Part shown: positions 1 to 7,922 of the stretch, in pieces
How positions within the stretch are numbered: position 1 is the stretch's first letter
How the letters are laid out: every line of letters starts with the position of its first letter
Program-made: the position numbers and the translations under genes
The notes under the pieces: generated by a model
What the model was told of the DNA's origin: nothing
Seen by the model: only the letters and a program-made list of their open reading frames with translations
The model's database searches: none
DNA from: JAHRVQ01 sp047616645
Lineage (GTDB): Bacteria; Pseudomonadota; Gammaproteobacteria; Pseudomonadales; Azotimanducaceae
Assembly: GCA_047616645.1 (NCBI GenBank)
Contig: JBLHIH010000025.1
Coordinates: 1-38,197 of the forward strand
DNA: 38,197 bases
Direction: 5' to 3'

Positions 1-527
1 GTAGCAAGTTCATCTCGCAAAGATTCGGAATACCCAACTACGGCAAATTTTGATGCCACATAGGGTGCAACTCCAGCTTGTCCCATAAGCCCTGCCATGG
101 AGGCAGTATTGAGAAAGTGCCCCCCTTCGCCTTGCGCCTGTAAAATTGGTGTAAACACTTCAACGCCATGAGCTACTCCGATAACATTGATGTCCATAAC
201 CCAGCGCCAATCTTCCATCGGGATTCGACCTGGTCTACCGCCCATGGGAACGCCTGCGTTGTTGACCACGATATGAACTTTTTCAAAGTGATCTAGCGTG
301 GCTTGTGCCGCGTCTTTCATCGAATCCAAACTGCTTACATCGCAAACCACTGATGCTACATCCGCGCCGATAGCCCGCAAACTATCTTCTGCTCGCGATA
401 GGTTTTCCGCATGCTTATCTGCCAACATTATTTTTGCTCCACGCGCGGCAAATGATTTAGCTAAAGAATACCCAATACCGCTCGCCGCACCGGTAATAAA
501 TGCAATGCGTCCTGTAATATCTGTCAT
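1..527 (-). CDS. SDR family NAD(P)-dependent oxidoreductase (3' end cut by window edge)
   Basis: The reading frame runs from an ATG at 527 leftward off the window, so only about 175 N-terminal residues are visible. They carry the full set of classical short-chain dehydrogenase motifs: cofactor-binding TGAASGIG at residues 12-19, NNAG at 89-92, a catalytic Ser near 143 and YVASK at 156-160 with the catalytic Tyr and Lys. Such enzymes reduce or oxidise a carbonyl/hydroxyl pair with NAD(P)H in the cytoplasm; the substrate cannot be read from the sequence. It follows the DsbA/HCCA-isomerase-like gene on the same strand after about 100 bp, so the two may be cotranscribed. Only a weak Shine-Dalgarno (GGTAAG) precedes the ATG. 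Class assignment is firm, specificity unknown. Confidence 0.93.
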   Translation of the reverse strand, partial: MTDITGRIAFITGAASGIGYSLAKSFAARGAKIMLADKHAENLSRAEDSLRAIGADVASVVCDVSSLDSMKDAAQATLDHFEKVHIVVNNAGVPMGGRPGRIPMEDWRWVMDINVIGVAHGVEVFTPILQAQGEGGHFLNTASMAGLMGQAGVAPYVASKFAVVGYSESLRDELA

Positions 528-575
528 AAATTCTTACCCTTTTTGCAACTCCAGCACATCGCTTGAGTCTTATTT

Positions 576-600
576 TGAACTTAAGGTCAGGGTCTAATTT
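576..600. repeat. Possible degenerate arm of the dispersed GGGTC repeat
   Basis: The string TTAAGGTCAGGGTCTAATTT between the two minus-strand genes resembles one arm of the repeat family seen at 2159, 2758, 10241 and 25733. There is no second arm and the match is poor, so this may be chance. Confidence 0.25.
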
Positions 601-629
601 TGGTAGACCTGACAATTGTTGATCGTAAA

Positions 630-1223
630 CTACAGGCTTGAAAGATGCTCTTCTACAAACTCCATACGGTCTTTCCCCCAATAGAGCGCTTCACCAATTT
701 GGATTGAAGGAACACCAAAAACACCTTTATCTAATGCTTTGTTGGTTGAATCAATTAGTGCCTGGCGCACAGGTTCGCTTTCTGAGCAGACTTCAAATTC
801 TTGCGGGTCGACATCTAACTTTGATGCAATATCACGCAAAGTTTCATAGTCGCCAATACTGCCATCACCACGTTCCCAGTAGGCAGCAAATATTTCGTTG
901 ATGAAATCGGCTTCTTTACCCCACTGTCGCATGGCAATGGCACCGCGGAGAGCGCGACTCGTTTTGATTGGAAACGCTGCTGGAACACTAAAAGGCAAAT
1001 CATATTTTTTGGCCCACCTCATAAGATCATCACGTCGATTTTTCAGTTTTGCCCTAGGCTCATCCATCAACACATAGTTATTAGATTGGAATACATGACC
1101 TACATTAAATGGATGCCAATTGATTTTCGCACCATATTTTTTTGCAATCGGCTCTATTAATTTTATTGCGAAATAGGAATTGGTTGAACCAAGGTCCCAA
1201 TAGAAATTGATTTGCGGAGACAT
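630..1223 (-). CDS. DsbA-family protein, 2-hydroxychromene-2-carboxylate isomerase-like
   Basis: This 197-residue protein has the length and layout of the HCCA isomerase / GST-kappa branch of the DsbA thioredoxin fold. The N-terminal strand leads into DLGSTNSY (about residues 10-17), where a Ser replaces the redox CxxC, and the C-terminal half has GVFGVPS with the cis-Pro, then YWGKDRMEFVEEHL. HCCA isomerases use glutathione to isomerise a ring-opened aromatic intermediate in naphthalene-type pathways; many homologues act on unknown substrates. The ATG is preceded by AGAGG at a 7-bp spacing, supporting this start. It lies directly upstream of the partial SDR gene on the same strand. No other aromatic-degradation genes are adjacent, so the physiological role is open. 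Confidence 0.87.
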   Translation of the reverse strand: MSPQINFYWDLGSTNSYFAIKLIEPIAKKYGAKINWHPFNVGHVFQSNNYVLMDEPRAKLKNRRDDLMRWAKKYDLPFSVPAAFPIKTSRALRGAIAMRQWGKEADFINEIFAAYWERGDGSIGDYETLRDIASKLDVDPQEFEVCSESEPVRQALIDSTNKALDKGVFGVPSIQIGEALYWGKDRMEFVEEHLSSL

Positions 1224-1747
1224 AGCTTAACCTCTAATGAATTTTTATCATGATAGATTTACAAGGACATAGTGAAATTACACCATAGTCAAACATATGT
1301 CAGTGCCCAGTGTGAAACGTTAATTTAGGTGGCTGCCGTGAATTGATATAAACCTCTACAAATAATTTCACCAGCATTTCTTTTTAAAGACTATTTTTGT
1401 ATTGCGAATTATTGATATTCGATCCGGAATACCAGGGAATGAACAGTCTTTCATTCTTCGTGATCAATCTAATTGTACGATGGCCAGTATCACTGAGGGC
1501 AGAAGTCGGTAAAATATAACGAACTTGCAAAGATCACACTAACGTCAAACAATCAGTAGGACAAAAACTCTTTTTACACAAAATCAGGTTTTTATACTGA
1601 GTCACTCGGCATTCCCACTGCGCATAATGCCTATGCATTCGAGATGATGGATATCAACTAGGCGACATTGAAAACTCACCGTATGATAACTGTACTCACG
1701 CTAGTGAGAGCAGAAACAAATCAAATTTTGAATAAGAGTAACGAACA
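1224..1747. other. 524-bp intergenic region without a recognisable gene
   Basis: This region separates the divergent minus-strand isomerase-like gene and the plus-strand VOC gene. No reading frame here looks protein-like over a useful length. A short imperfect palindrome, CTCACGCTAGTGAG, lies near 1696-1709. The region probably holds the promoters of both flanking genes, but no convincing -35/-10 pair stands out. Confidence 0.5.
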
Positions 1748-2131
1748 ATGATCGGATACGTGACAATTGGTGTTAATGACATGGAAAAAGGAAAGTCATT
1801 TTGGACCGGTCTGCTAGCGCCACTTGGTGTTTCGACGCTCATGGATATGGGCAGAATTGCACTATTAGGTACAGGGCCAGACGCACCTATGCTTGCCGTT
1901 TGTGTGCCTCATGACGAAGGCGATCCAAATCCAGGCAATGGAAATATGATCGCAATTGATGCCGGTTCTAGGGAAAACGTTGACAAGCTCTACGCTAATG
2001 CGATAGAAATGGGTGTGTCAGATGAAGGTCCATCTGGAGAAAGAGGCCTACTTTTTACGGTGGATACTTCCGTGATCCAGATGGAAACAAAGCAGCTTTC
2101 TATCACATGGGCTAGAAATTCTACAAACTGA
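1748..2131 (+). pseudogene. VOC family (glyoxalase/bleomycin-resistance fold) protein, frameshifted near its 3' end
   Basis: The first about 103 residues read as a vicinal-oxygen-chelate domain: MIGYVTIGVNDMEKGKSFW at the start, then LAVCVP, IAIDA and GPSGERGLLF. The frame then leaves the family. Reading the next frame from the T5 run at 2052-2056 restores FYGGYFRDPDGNKAAFYHMG and a stop at 2113-2115, the standard end of these metal-binding domains. One extra T would give a 122-residue protein, the usual size; the open frame instead continues to 2131 with unrelated residues. The lost tail carries the conserved DPDGN loop and metal-ligand region, so the protein as written is probably inactive. 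Function of intact relatives: small glyoxalase-like enzymes with diverse substrates. Sequencing error is an equally good explanation. Confidence 0.85.
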
Positions 2132-2158
2132 ATCACTTGAACAATTGGAATCGAACAT

Positions 2159-2252
2159 TTAGGGTCGGAGTAAAAATTACAAACGCCTACCAACATTACT
2201 GTAAATCATGAAGTTTCGATTATTTTGAAGCTTTACTCTGACCCCAAATTTA
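2159..2252. repeat. Dispersed palindromic GGGTC repeat, copy A
   Basis: The left arm AGGGTCGGAGTAAAAATTAC is at 2161-2180 and the inverted right arm TTTACTCTGACCCCAAATTT at about 2232-2251, with about 50 bp between them. Copies with the same arms occur at 2758, 10241 and 25733, and fragments at 12753 and 17941. The inverted arms could fold into a hairpin in the transcript of either neighbour. No transposase ORF is inside. The structure is like a non-autonomous REP/MITE element. Confidence 0.8.
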
Positions 2253-2287
2253 TTAAAATAACTATTCTCTAACAGACGGTAAGATAA

Positions 2288-2710
2288 ATGAGGGTTCTAA
2301 AATGGATAGTGGTCACCTTGGTGATCGTAGTTGTAGGTTACTTCGCGATATTTTTTCTACTTGTCAATCCGATGGTACTCAATGAGATTAAAAACGAACC
2401 TACAAGTGAGATAGCCGGAGAAGCGCTCGTTCTTACCTTCAACTCTGGGAAAGAAATTCCTGTCAACTACTTGCGTGAAGGCAACCAAGTGTTCGTCGGT
2501 GCAGATGGACCCTGGTGGCGCGAATTTGAAGATGGACCTACACCGGTAAAACTTGTGATAAAAGGCGAAGCATTCACAGGCTCTGCAACTGTTGTATTAG
2601 ACGACCCAGAATACACCCACGAGATATTCGCACGTCTCAGACCTACCGCCCCAGAATGGTTACCGGATTGGCTGAATGGAAAGTTAATCGTAATCAACCT
2701 TTACAAATAA
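2288..2710 (+). CDS. Small membrane-anchored protein, possible split-barrel (DUF385-like) fold
   Basis: This 140-residue protein starts with one hydrophobic segment (WIVVTLVIVVVGYFAIFFLLV, residues 6-26), followed by a soluble domain rich in beta strands. The run VLTFNSGKEIPVNYLREGNQVFVGADGPWW recalls the first strands of deazaflavin-dependent nitroreductase / DUF385 split-barrel proteins, where a Gly-Lys turn precedes a short 'YLREGD' strand and a 'W' strand. That similarity is read by eye and is tentative. The gene is alone between repeat copies A and B, with no operon partner. The N-terminal segment would place the domain at the inner membrane. No catalytic residues can be assigned. Confidence 0.6.
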   Translation: MRVLKWIVVTLVIVVVGYFAIFFLLVNPMVLNEIKNEPTSEIAGEALVLTFNSGKEIPVNYLREGNQVFVGADGPWWREFEDGPTPVKLVIKGEAFTGSATVVLDDPEYTHEIFARLRPTAPEWLPDWLNGKLIVINLYK

Positions 2711-2757
2711 GCACAGTCCTTTTTATCCAGCTGCCACAAGATTTTTCTGAACAATCA

Positions 2758-2892
2758 ATAATTGGGGTCGCAATAATTGGGGTCGGAGTGGAAATTACAC
2801 ATAACAACCAGCATAACTAAAGGGGATAACCGGCAAAATGTATGCACTTGTAAATTCTACACTGACCCTAATTAATTCTGACCCTAATTAAT
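2758..2892. repeat. Dispersed palindromic GGGTC repeat, copy B
   Basis: The left edge is doubled: ATTGGGGTCGCAATA is followed at 2777-2798 by ATTGGGGTCGGAGTGGAAAT. The right arm GTAAATTCTACACTGACCCT ends near 2870 and is followed by a second partial copy TTCTGACCCTAATTA. Between the arms is the block ATAACCGGCAAAATGTATGC (2826-2845), also seen in altered form in copies at 10312 and 25857. It abuts the receiver-domain remnant on its right. Confidence 0.85.
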
Positions 2893-2930
2893 TCACGATC
2901 CTGTTACCGATTTCTCATGGATCGTTACCG

Positions 2931-3306
2931 ATAAAGGTCGAAGAAAAAAATGGCCTTAACAAGGGTTCAGGGAGAGTCCTCTTGATCGATGATTGCACTA
3001 GGATATGAAGTAGTTGGCGCGATGAATGGTAAGGAAGCAATTCGTATCTACAAGGATGCAATGAATTCGGATGACATCTTCGCGATAGTAATACTTGATC
3101 TAACGATACCAGGCGGAATGGGCGGCAAGGAGACAATCGTAAAATTGAAAGAATTCAACTCCTTAGTAAAAGCCATCGTATCGAGCGGTTATTCGAATGA
3201 TGCGGTAATGGCAAATTACGAGGCATTTGGGTTCTGTGGTCGAATTTCTAAGCCGCTAAGGTTGATAACACTATCGGTTGAATTGAAAAGGGTAGCTGAA
3301 CTTTAA
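2931..3306 (+). pseudogene. Remnant of a response-regulator receiver domain (likely the end of a hybrid kinase)
   Basis: The open frame 2989-3306 (105 residues) carries most of a CheY-like receiver domain: GYEV, then the phospho-acceptor Asp in VILDLTIPGGMGG, the Ser-rich switch strand AIVSSGYS and the conserved Lys in SKPL. What is missing is the acidic pocket. It is still encoded just upstream in another frame: KGSGRVLLIDD reads at 2961-2993, the classic start of a receiver joined to a histidine kinase. About a dozen residues between IDD and GYEV are gone, with a frame change. Nothing of the kinase remains; repeat copy B lies immediately to the left. A translated fragment could not be a normal phospho-receiver because the Asp pair is not in frame. 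Confidence 0.78.
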
Positions 3307-3310
3307 GTAA

Positions 3311-3334
3311 TGAATAAAGGGGATTCTTTATTCA
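3311..3334. terminator. Perfect 9-bp stem-loop after the receiver remnant
   Basis: TGAATAAAG and CTTTATTCA are exact inverted copies with a 6-base loop (GGGATT). The stem is AT-rich and no T-run follows, so it is a weak terminator at best. It lies 5 bp after the remnant's stop and 67 bp before the PhyH gene. Confidence 0.3.
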
Positions 3335-3400
3335 AGCCCAAATTGTTCTTTTGAAGACAGATGATACTGATCAATGACTACATTATAATCAGGAGGCTAA

Positions 3401-4567
3401 ATGACTATTGTCGACAAAACCACTAGGCAGGATGCCAGTGAACACGCTGCAAATCTTACAAGCTACGCTAATAAGGGTAAGGCGCGAGCGATTACCCTAG
3501 GCAATCGCGGTCCTGCTAGATTCAAAGCCAATGGCCAGCTAGCCGATGAAATTCTAGATGCCTATTGGGAAACAGGTTTTTACGTTTGTGAAGGATTGAT
3601 CTATCAAGCAGAGATTAGTCTCCTTCAATCGGCCATGGCCGATTTACTTGATCGTGCGCCAATCGACAATGGCGCAACCGTTGATCGCAAAGGTAGACCC
3701 GCATTCGGCCAAGCGTTCGCGCGACCAATTTATTCGCTAATTCGCCCCTTAACCGACCCATGGGGGGGTACCGAAAAATTGAATGGACGTCACGAAACCA
3801 AAATGAATCAACCCAAGCCTGCATCCGACGCGCCAAAAAAAGTGGTTTTCTTAATGGGAGGTATGTGCCAAATCATGGATGCGGGTTTACGTCTGTATGG
3901 CCATCCGGATCTACTATCCATCGCAGCCTCGATAAATGGCAATGATTTTGTACCTTATAACGATGCCATATTTGTAAAGGAACCCGGTCTAGGTGGCTCA
4001 GTCTCCTGGCACCAAGACGGTGTCACTCATTGGAATGCGCCCAATTGGGATCAGGGAATTCACGGCTTTAATTTCCAGGTTCAACTACATGCAACGTCAC
4101 CAAGAAGTTGTCTATGGGTAATGCCGGGGACGCACAAACTCGGTAAGCTTGATATCAAACAACTGGTTGCCGAGAATAATGGCTCGGAACAATTACCTAA
4201 CGCAGTGCCACTCTTCTGTGAACCGGGAGACGTGACTATCGTTAACAGACAAGCACTGCATTGCTCCTTTGCGAATACTTCACCAGATCAACGTATTTCC
4301 CTCACCTTTGGTTTTCACCGATACAAGTCCGTGCTGGGTGCCAGTGGCGCGCTTAGTCAAACCGAAATGGAAGTTTATGATGAGCAACGTATAAACGATC
4401 GATCCAAGGTTGTTAGCGTTGCTATTGATGCACGCAGCCAGTTTTATCCCAATGAGCCTCGCTACGACTATCAACTGATGAGTGGGCGTGAAGCGGAATT
4501 ACGATTCAGTGAAGAGACCTGGGAAGAAGTTATCCGGGACTACAACTTGAAGGATCTGTCAATCTAG
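3401..4567 (+). CDS. Phytanoyl-CoA dioxygenase (PhyH) family protein
   Basis: This is a 388-residue Fe(II)/2-oxoglutarate-dependent oxygenase of the PhyH family. The iron-binding triad is visible: HxD as WHQDG with His 204 and Asp 206, and the distal His at about 287 in ALHCSFANTS, followed by the 2OG-binding Arg near 298 (DQRIS). The rest, including FVKEPG and VMPGTHKLGKL, fits the double-stranded beta helix. Family members hydroxylate or halogenate diverse lipids and small molecules; the substrate here is not evident. The start is well supported by a perfect AGGAGG at 3391-3396, 4 bp before the ATG. It stands alone, followed after 119 bp by an APH-like kinase gene on the same strand. It is one of four mononuclear iron dioxygenases in the window. 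Confidence 0.93.
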   Translation: MTIVDKTTRQDASEHAANLTSYANKGKARAITLGNRGPARFKANGQLADEILDAYWETGFYVCEGLIYQAEISLLQSAMADLLDRAPIDNGATVDRKGRPAFGQAFARPIYSLIRPLTDPWGGTEKLNGRHETKMNQPKPASDAPKKVVFLMGGMCQIMDAGLRLYGHPDLLSIAASINGNDFVPYNDAIFVKEPGLGGSVSWHQDGVTHWNAPNWDQGIHGFNFQVQLHATSPRSCLWVMPGTHKLGKLDIKQLVAENNGSEQLPNAVPLFCEPGDVTIVNRQALHCSFANTSPDQRISLTFGFHRYKSVLGASGALSQTEMEVYDEQRINDRSKVVSVAIDARSQFYPNEPRYDYQLMSGREAELRFSEETWEEVIRDYNLKDLSI

Positions 4568-4686
4568 TTTTTCTGACTAAGTTAAGGGGCACTCGACGCG
4601 TCTTAGTTATTTCGGATTCGCCTGTCCTGTGTGTCTCCTTAATCAGACTAACCTTCAAAATCGTAGAAAAATTTTATCACTGTCCA

Positions 4687-5664
4687 ATGCAACTTTTTTT
4701 GAACATACAGAACATGACAAAGCCAATACATAAAAATGAATTACCAATCGATCATGCCCTCGTGCGTAGGTTGATCGATAATCAATTTCCGCAATATTCA
4801 ACATTACCTCTTAGTCAATTGGGCGCATCGGGCTCGACAAATATCTTGTTCAGGCTAGGAGATGAATATCTGGTCCGTCTGCCCAGACAGCCTGAAAGTG
4901 GCGCATCAGTAAAAAAGGAGCAACGCTGGTTAGCGATGTTTAAAGATCGGTTACCTGTTGAAACACCAACCATCTTGGCGCTGGGCGAACCCGACTTAGG
5001 TTACAGCGAGACTTGGGCGATTTCATCCTGGCTTGAAGGCAGCTTGCCATTGGTCTGTAATCCGGATGATCCTATCAAGACGGAGCGCGTAAACATTGCA
5101 CACGATCTCGCTAATGTTCTACTGACATTTCGATCTATCGAAGTTCCTGCTGCCGCTGTAAACGCCCCTGAGCTCCGACTCTATCGAGGAGGCGCACTCA
5201 AACACCTTGATCAGCCAATGCGTCAGAATATCGAGACCTGTCGATCCTTTGATGAGCTTGAAATCGATCTTGATGCCGTGCTAGACATCTGGAATCGAGC
5301 AATGAAGTTGCCGGGTGTCGCGACTGTGAATTCAACTAACTGGTATCACGGAGACCTCGTCGCAGAAAATCTACTGTTGCGTCGAGGGGGGCTTGTTGGT
5401 GTATTAGATTTTGGTGGTCTGGGTGTTGGCGATCCAACAATTGATCTACATGGCGCCTGGGAATTGTTGGATGCTCCGGCACTTGAGGTCTTTCGAGAAC
5501 GCGTAAATGTAGATGATGCGGAATGGCTGCGCGGCAGAGCCTGGGCTCTCACAGTCGGCATGATGACTTTTGAGTATTATCGGCATACGATGCCTGGTCG
5601 GGTTCGCGATCGTTTGGCAATGGTGCGATCCGTGATCGCCGATGCCACCCGCCTTCGCCGTTAA
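4687..5664 (+). CDS. Aminoglycoside-phosphotransferase (APH) family protein
   Basis: This 325-residue kinase-fold protein has the APH catalytic loop HGDLVAEN (His 221, Asp 223, Asn 228) and the metal-binding Asp 241 in VLDFGGLGVGDP, plus the N-lobe nucleotide loop around LGASGSTNILFRLG. The family contains antibiotic kinases but also many small-molecule kinases and homologues linked to acyl-CoA metabolism, so resistance should not be assumed. Neither possible start, ATG 4687 or ATG 4714 (beginning MTKPIHKNEL), has a clear Shine-Dalgarno; the second would remove nine poorly conserved residues. The gene converges on the dehydrogenase gene at 5667 with only two bases between their ends. Confidence 0.9.
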   Translation: MQLFLNIQNMTKPIHKNELPIDHALVRRLIDNQFPQYSTLPLSQLGASGSTNILFRLGDEYLVRLPRQPESGASVKKEQRWLAMFKDRLPVETPTILALGEPDLGYSETWAISSWLEGSLPLVCNPDDPIKTERVNIAHDLANVLLTFRSIEVPAAAVNAPELRLYRGGALKHLDQPMRQNIETCRSFDELEIDLDAVLDIWNRAMKLPGVATVNSTNWYHGDLVAENLLLRRGGLVGVLDFGGLGVGDPTIDLHGAWELLDAPALEVFRERVNVDDAEWLRGRAWALTVGMMTFEYYRHTMPGRVRDRLAMVRSVIADATRLRR

Positions 5665-5666
5665 AA

Positions 5667-6728
5667 CTAGGCAAGATGGTTTAGGACCGCATCACAAAAT
5701 TCAGTGGTAGAGCCCTTCCCGCCTTGATCGGGCGTTAACACTTCTCCCGATTCATACACGCGCCGTACTGACTCAACAAGACTCGCCGCCTCCTTTTTGA
5801 AAGATAAATATTCCAATAACATCGCTGCCGACAACACAGTTGCGGTGGGGTTAATAATGTTTCTTCCCGCAATATCCGGTGCAGACCCGTGAGCCGACTC
5901 AAAATACGCGTAGTCTTTTCCGTAGCATCCCGAGGGTGCAAGACCTAAGCCGCCAAGAAGTCCTGCGGCGCCGTCGGACATGATATCGCCATAAAGATTA
6001 GGCATAACAATGACGTCGAAATATTGAGGGTTTGAAATCATCCTGCATAAGAAATCATCGATTATGTAGTGGTCGTATTCAATATCCGGATATTCCTTCG
6101 CAATGTTATTCGCAATATCAAGAAACAGACCGTCGGACGTGCTCAACATATTGTACTTACAGGTGACTGTTAACTTCTTCTTAGTATTGCGCCTCCTTGC
6201 AAGCTCAAATGCAAAACGAATCACCCTCTCTGAACCTGCTTCCGTAATTGCCTTAATGGCATATTTTCCAGGCGCTAATGCTGAAAGTGGTTTTCTTGCG
6301 TGCTTCGAGTAGAAATTAAGCCCCTGTAATTCTTCGATATCACCTTCGAGCCCAAGATAAAGATCCTCAAGATTTTCACGAATTATTGTGAAGTCGATAC
6401 CCACTGGGTTCGCCAAAGGGGTTTTATACCCGGGTATCCAATGACAAGGTCTGACATTGGCATAGGTTTGTTTACCCCATCGAAGATAAAATAGCGCTGC
6501 TGTACTAGGTCCACTGGTTGATCCAAAAAAGGAAGCATCGGAGTTATCTATTGCTCGCCTGGCTTCATCAGGAAATCCTGTGCCCACTGTATCTATTGCT
6601 TTCTGGCCAATAAGAGGGCGCTCGAAAGAGATAGGTAATCCCATTGATTCCAGAATGTTTACAGTGGGTATCATTACTTCGGGTGAGGCATCATCACCAT
6701 CAACTACAATAACTTTTTTATTTTCCAT
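5667..6728 (-). CDS. Isocitrate/isopropylmalate-family NAD(P)-dependent dehydrogenase
   Basis: The protein is about 353 residues and belongs to the beta-decarboxylating dehydrogenase family. It has the N-terminal VIVVDGDDASPEV, the substrate-site Arg residues in YANVRPCHW and IIRENLEDLY, the metal-binding GDIMSDGAAGLLGGLGLAPS and the cofactor region ESAHGSAPDIAGRNIINP. Such enzymes oxidise and decarboxylate a 2-hydroxy-acid (isocitrate, isopropylmalate, tartrate or homoisocitrate). No leu genes are nearby, so isocitrate or another malate derivative is more likely than leucine synthesis. A longer frame reaches a TTG at 6773, but that would leave 17 bp to the divergent TauD gene; ATG 6728 (MENKKVIVVDG) matches the family start and leaves about 60 bp for promoters. 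Confidence 0.9.
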   Translation of the reverse strand: MENKKVIVVDGDDASPEVMIPTVNILESMGLPISFERPLIGQKAIDTVGTGFPDEARRAIDNSDASFFGSTSGPSTAALFYLRWGKQTYANVRPCHWIPGYKTPLANPVGIDFTIIRENLEDLYLGLEGDIEELQGLNFYSKHARKPLSALAPGKYAIKAITEAGSERVIRFAFELARRRNTKKKLTVTCKYNMLSTSDGLFLDIANNIAKEYPDIEYDHYIIDDFLCRMISNPQYFDVIVMPNLYGDIMSDGAAGLLGGLGLAPSGCYGKDYAYFESAHGSAPDIAGRNIINPTATVLSAAMLLEYLSFKKEAASLVESVRRVYESGEVLTPDQGGKGSTTEFCDAVLNHLA

Positions 6729-6790
6729 AGGATTGCTTATGTTTGTTGTTTGATCTGGCGTAGTATTTACCAAAAGAGGGGTACTTTACT

Positions 6791-7651
6791 ATGGCTTACG
6801 AAATAATTAATGTAGATACAAGTGTCGGTCCGGTGGGCGCTGTCATTACGGGTGTCGATATATCAAAAGCACTGCCAGCGCAGGCACTTGCTGAAATTAC
6901 GGCAGCTTGGCACAAACATCACGTGGTGTTTTTTCGTAATCAAACGCTGACACCAACAGAACAAGCTGATTTTGCCGCCAATTTTGGTGAACTTGATGTT
7001 TACCCATTTATGAATTCGCTTGAATCTAATCCGCATGTGATTCCTATCATCAAAGAACCTGATGCAGAAATGAATTTTGGTGGTGCCTGGCATACAGATA
7101 CATCCTATGTAGAAAAACCGCCCAAAGCGACTTTGCTTTATGCTGTTGAAGTACCCGATGTCGGCGGCGATACACTATTCGCAGATGCGACTCAGGCCTT
7201 CCATGACCTGAGTGATGGATTAAAAACCACTCTAGAACGCGAGTCAGGTATTTATACTCCCAAACTTGTACACGGCAGTGAAGGTAGTTACAAACAAGCG
7301 GCTGCGCGAGACGAAATGGCGCAGGACTATGGGGGAGCCGCTGAAGTCGCAGAACAAGAAGTTGAACACCCGCTGATTCGAACCCATGCGGAAACGGGTG
7401 AAAAAAGCGTCTATTGCTCTCTTCCTCATACGCATAGGATCAAAGGCTGGACTCGAGAAGAAAGCGTACCTTTGTTTAAGCTTCTAACACGTATTTGTAC
7501 GCAGGAAGACTATGTCACTCGCTTCAAATGGGAAAAAGGTTCCCTTGCAATGTGGGATAACCGTTGTCTATTTCATAATGCGCTTAATGACTATCAAGGA
7601 AAACGACGCCATATGCATAGAGTCATTGTTCAAGGTGAAAGACCAAGGTAA
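6791..7651 (+). CDS. TauD/TfdA family Fe(II)/2-oxoglutarate dioxygenase
   Basis: This 286-residue protein shows the TauD/TfdA signature from end to end. It has the N-terminal GAVITGVDIS and HHVVFFRNQ, the HxD pair in WHTDTSY (His 101, Asp 103), GGDTLFAD, the distal His 262 in DNRCLFHNALNDY, and the 2OG-binding Arg about 15 residues later (HMHRV). Relatives use O2 and 2-oxoglutarate to oxidise taurine and other sulfonates, 2,4-D, alkyl sulfates and similar compounds. No taurine transporter (tauABC) lies nearby, so taurine is not assumed. AGAGGGG upstream of the ATG supports the start, and it is divergent from the isocitrate-type dehydrogenase gene. Confidence 0.93.
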   Translation: MAYEIINVDTSVGPVGAVITGVDISKALPAQALAEITAAWHKHHVVFFRNQTLTPTEQADFAANFGELDVYPFMNSLESNPHVIPIIKEPDAEMNFGGAWHTDTSYVEKPPKATLLYAVEVPDVGGDTLFADATQAFHDLSDGLKTTLERESGIYTPKLVHGSEGSYKQAAARDEMAQDYGGAAEVAEQEVEHPLIRTHAETGEKSVYCSLPHTHRIKGWTREESVPLFKLLTRICTQEDYVTRFKWEKGSLAMWDNRCLFHNALNDYQGKRRHMHRVIVQGERPR

Positions 7652-7922
7652 ATAAATCCGTCTTCTTTTTTTGATGAACCGAGAACATGGTTCAGATATC
7701 GGTTACACCGCCGTTTTTCGAGAGATATAAGCGCCTGAATCGTTAAGAAAAATCTCCACAAGAATAGATCAATGGCCGAGGCGAGCCTAGATTAATCGGC
7801 CTGAGGGTGGGTGAAAGCTAACGCGTGTTTACCGATCTGTTCAAAATTTAGTGTCAATGTTACGCTTCTCCAACTTTGTTAACCCACAGACCATTCAACA
7901 TGCCTAACGCAAACGGAGCATC

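Noticed and set aside
1570..1669. A short frame reading GFYTESLGIPTAHNAYAF before a stop in the intergenic region
   Set aside because: It is only about 30 residues, has no start or ribosome site, and matches no family I know.
4687..5664. Calling the APH-family protein an antibiotic-resistance gene
   Set aside because: The kinase motifs are present, but the family is wide and nothing in the context points to aminoglycosides.
5667..6728. Naming the decarboxylating dehydrogenase leuB
   Set aside because: No leuA, leuC or leuD gene is near and the substrate-loop residues do not clearly indicate isopropylmalate.
6791..7651. Naming the dioxygenase tauD and linking it to the mto sulfur operon
   Set aside because: It lies 6 kb away on the other strand, lacks tauABC neighbours, and the family has many non-sulfonate substrates.
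7675..7694. TGAACC/GGTTCA stem-loop as terminator of the TauD gene
   Set aside because: The stem is 6 bp with an 8-base loop and the T-rich stretch lies before, not after, the stem.
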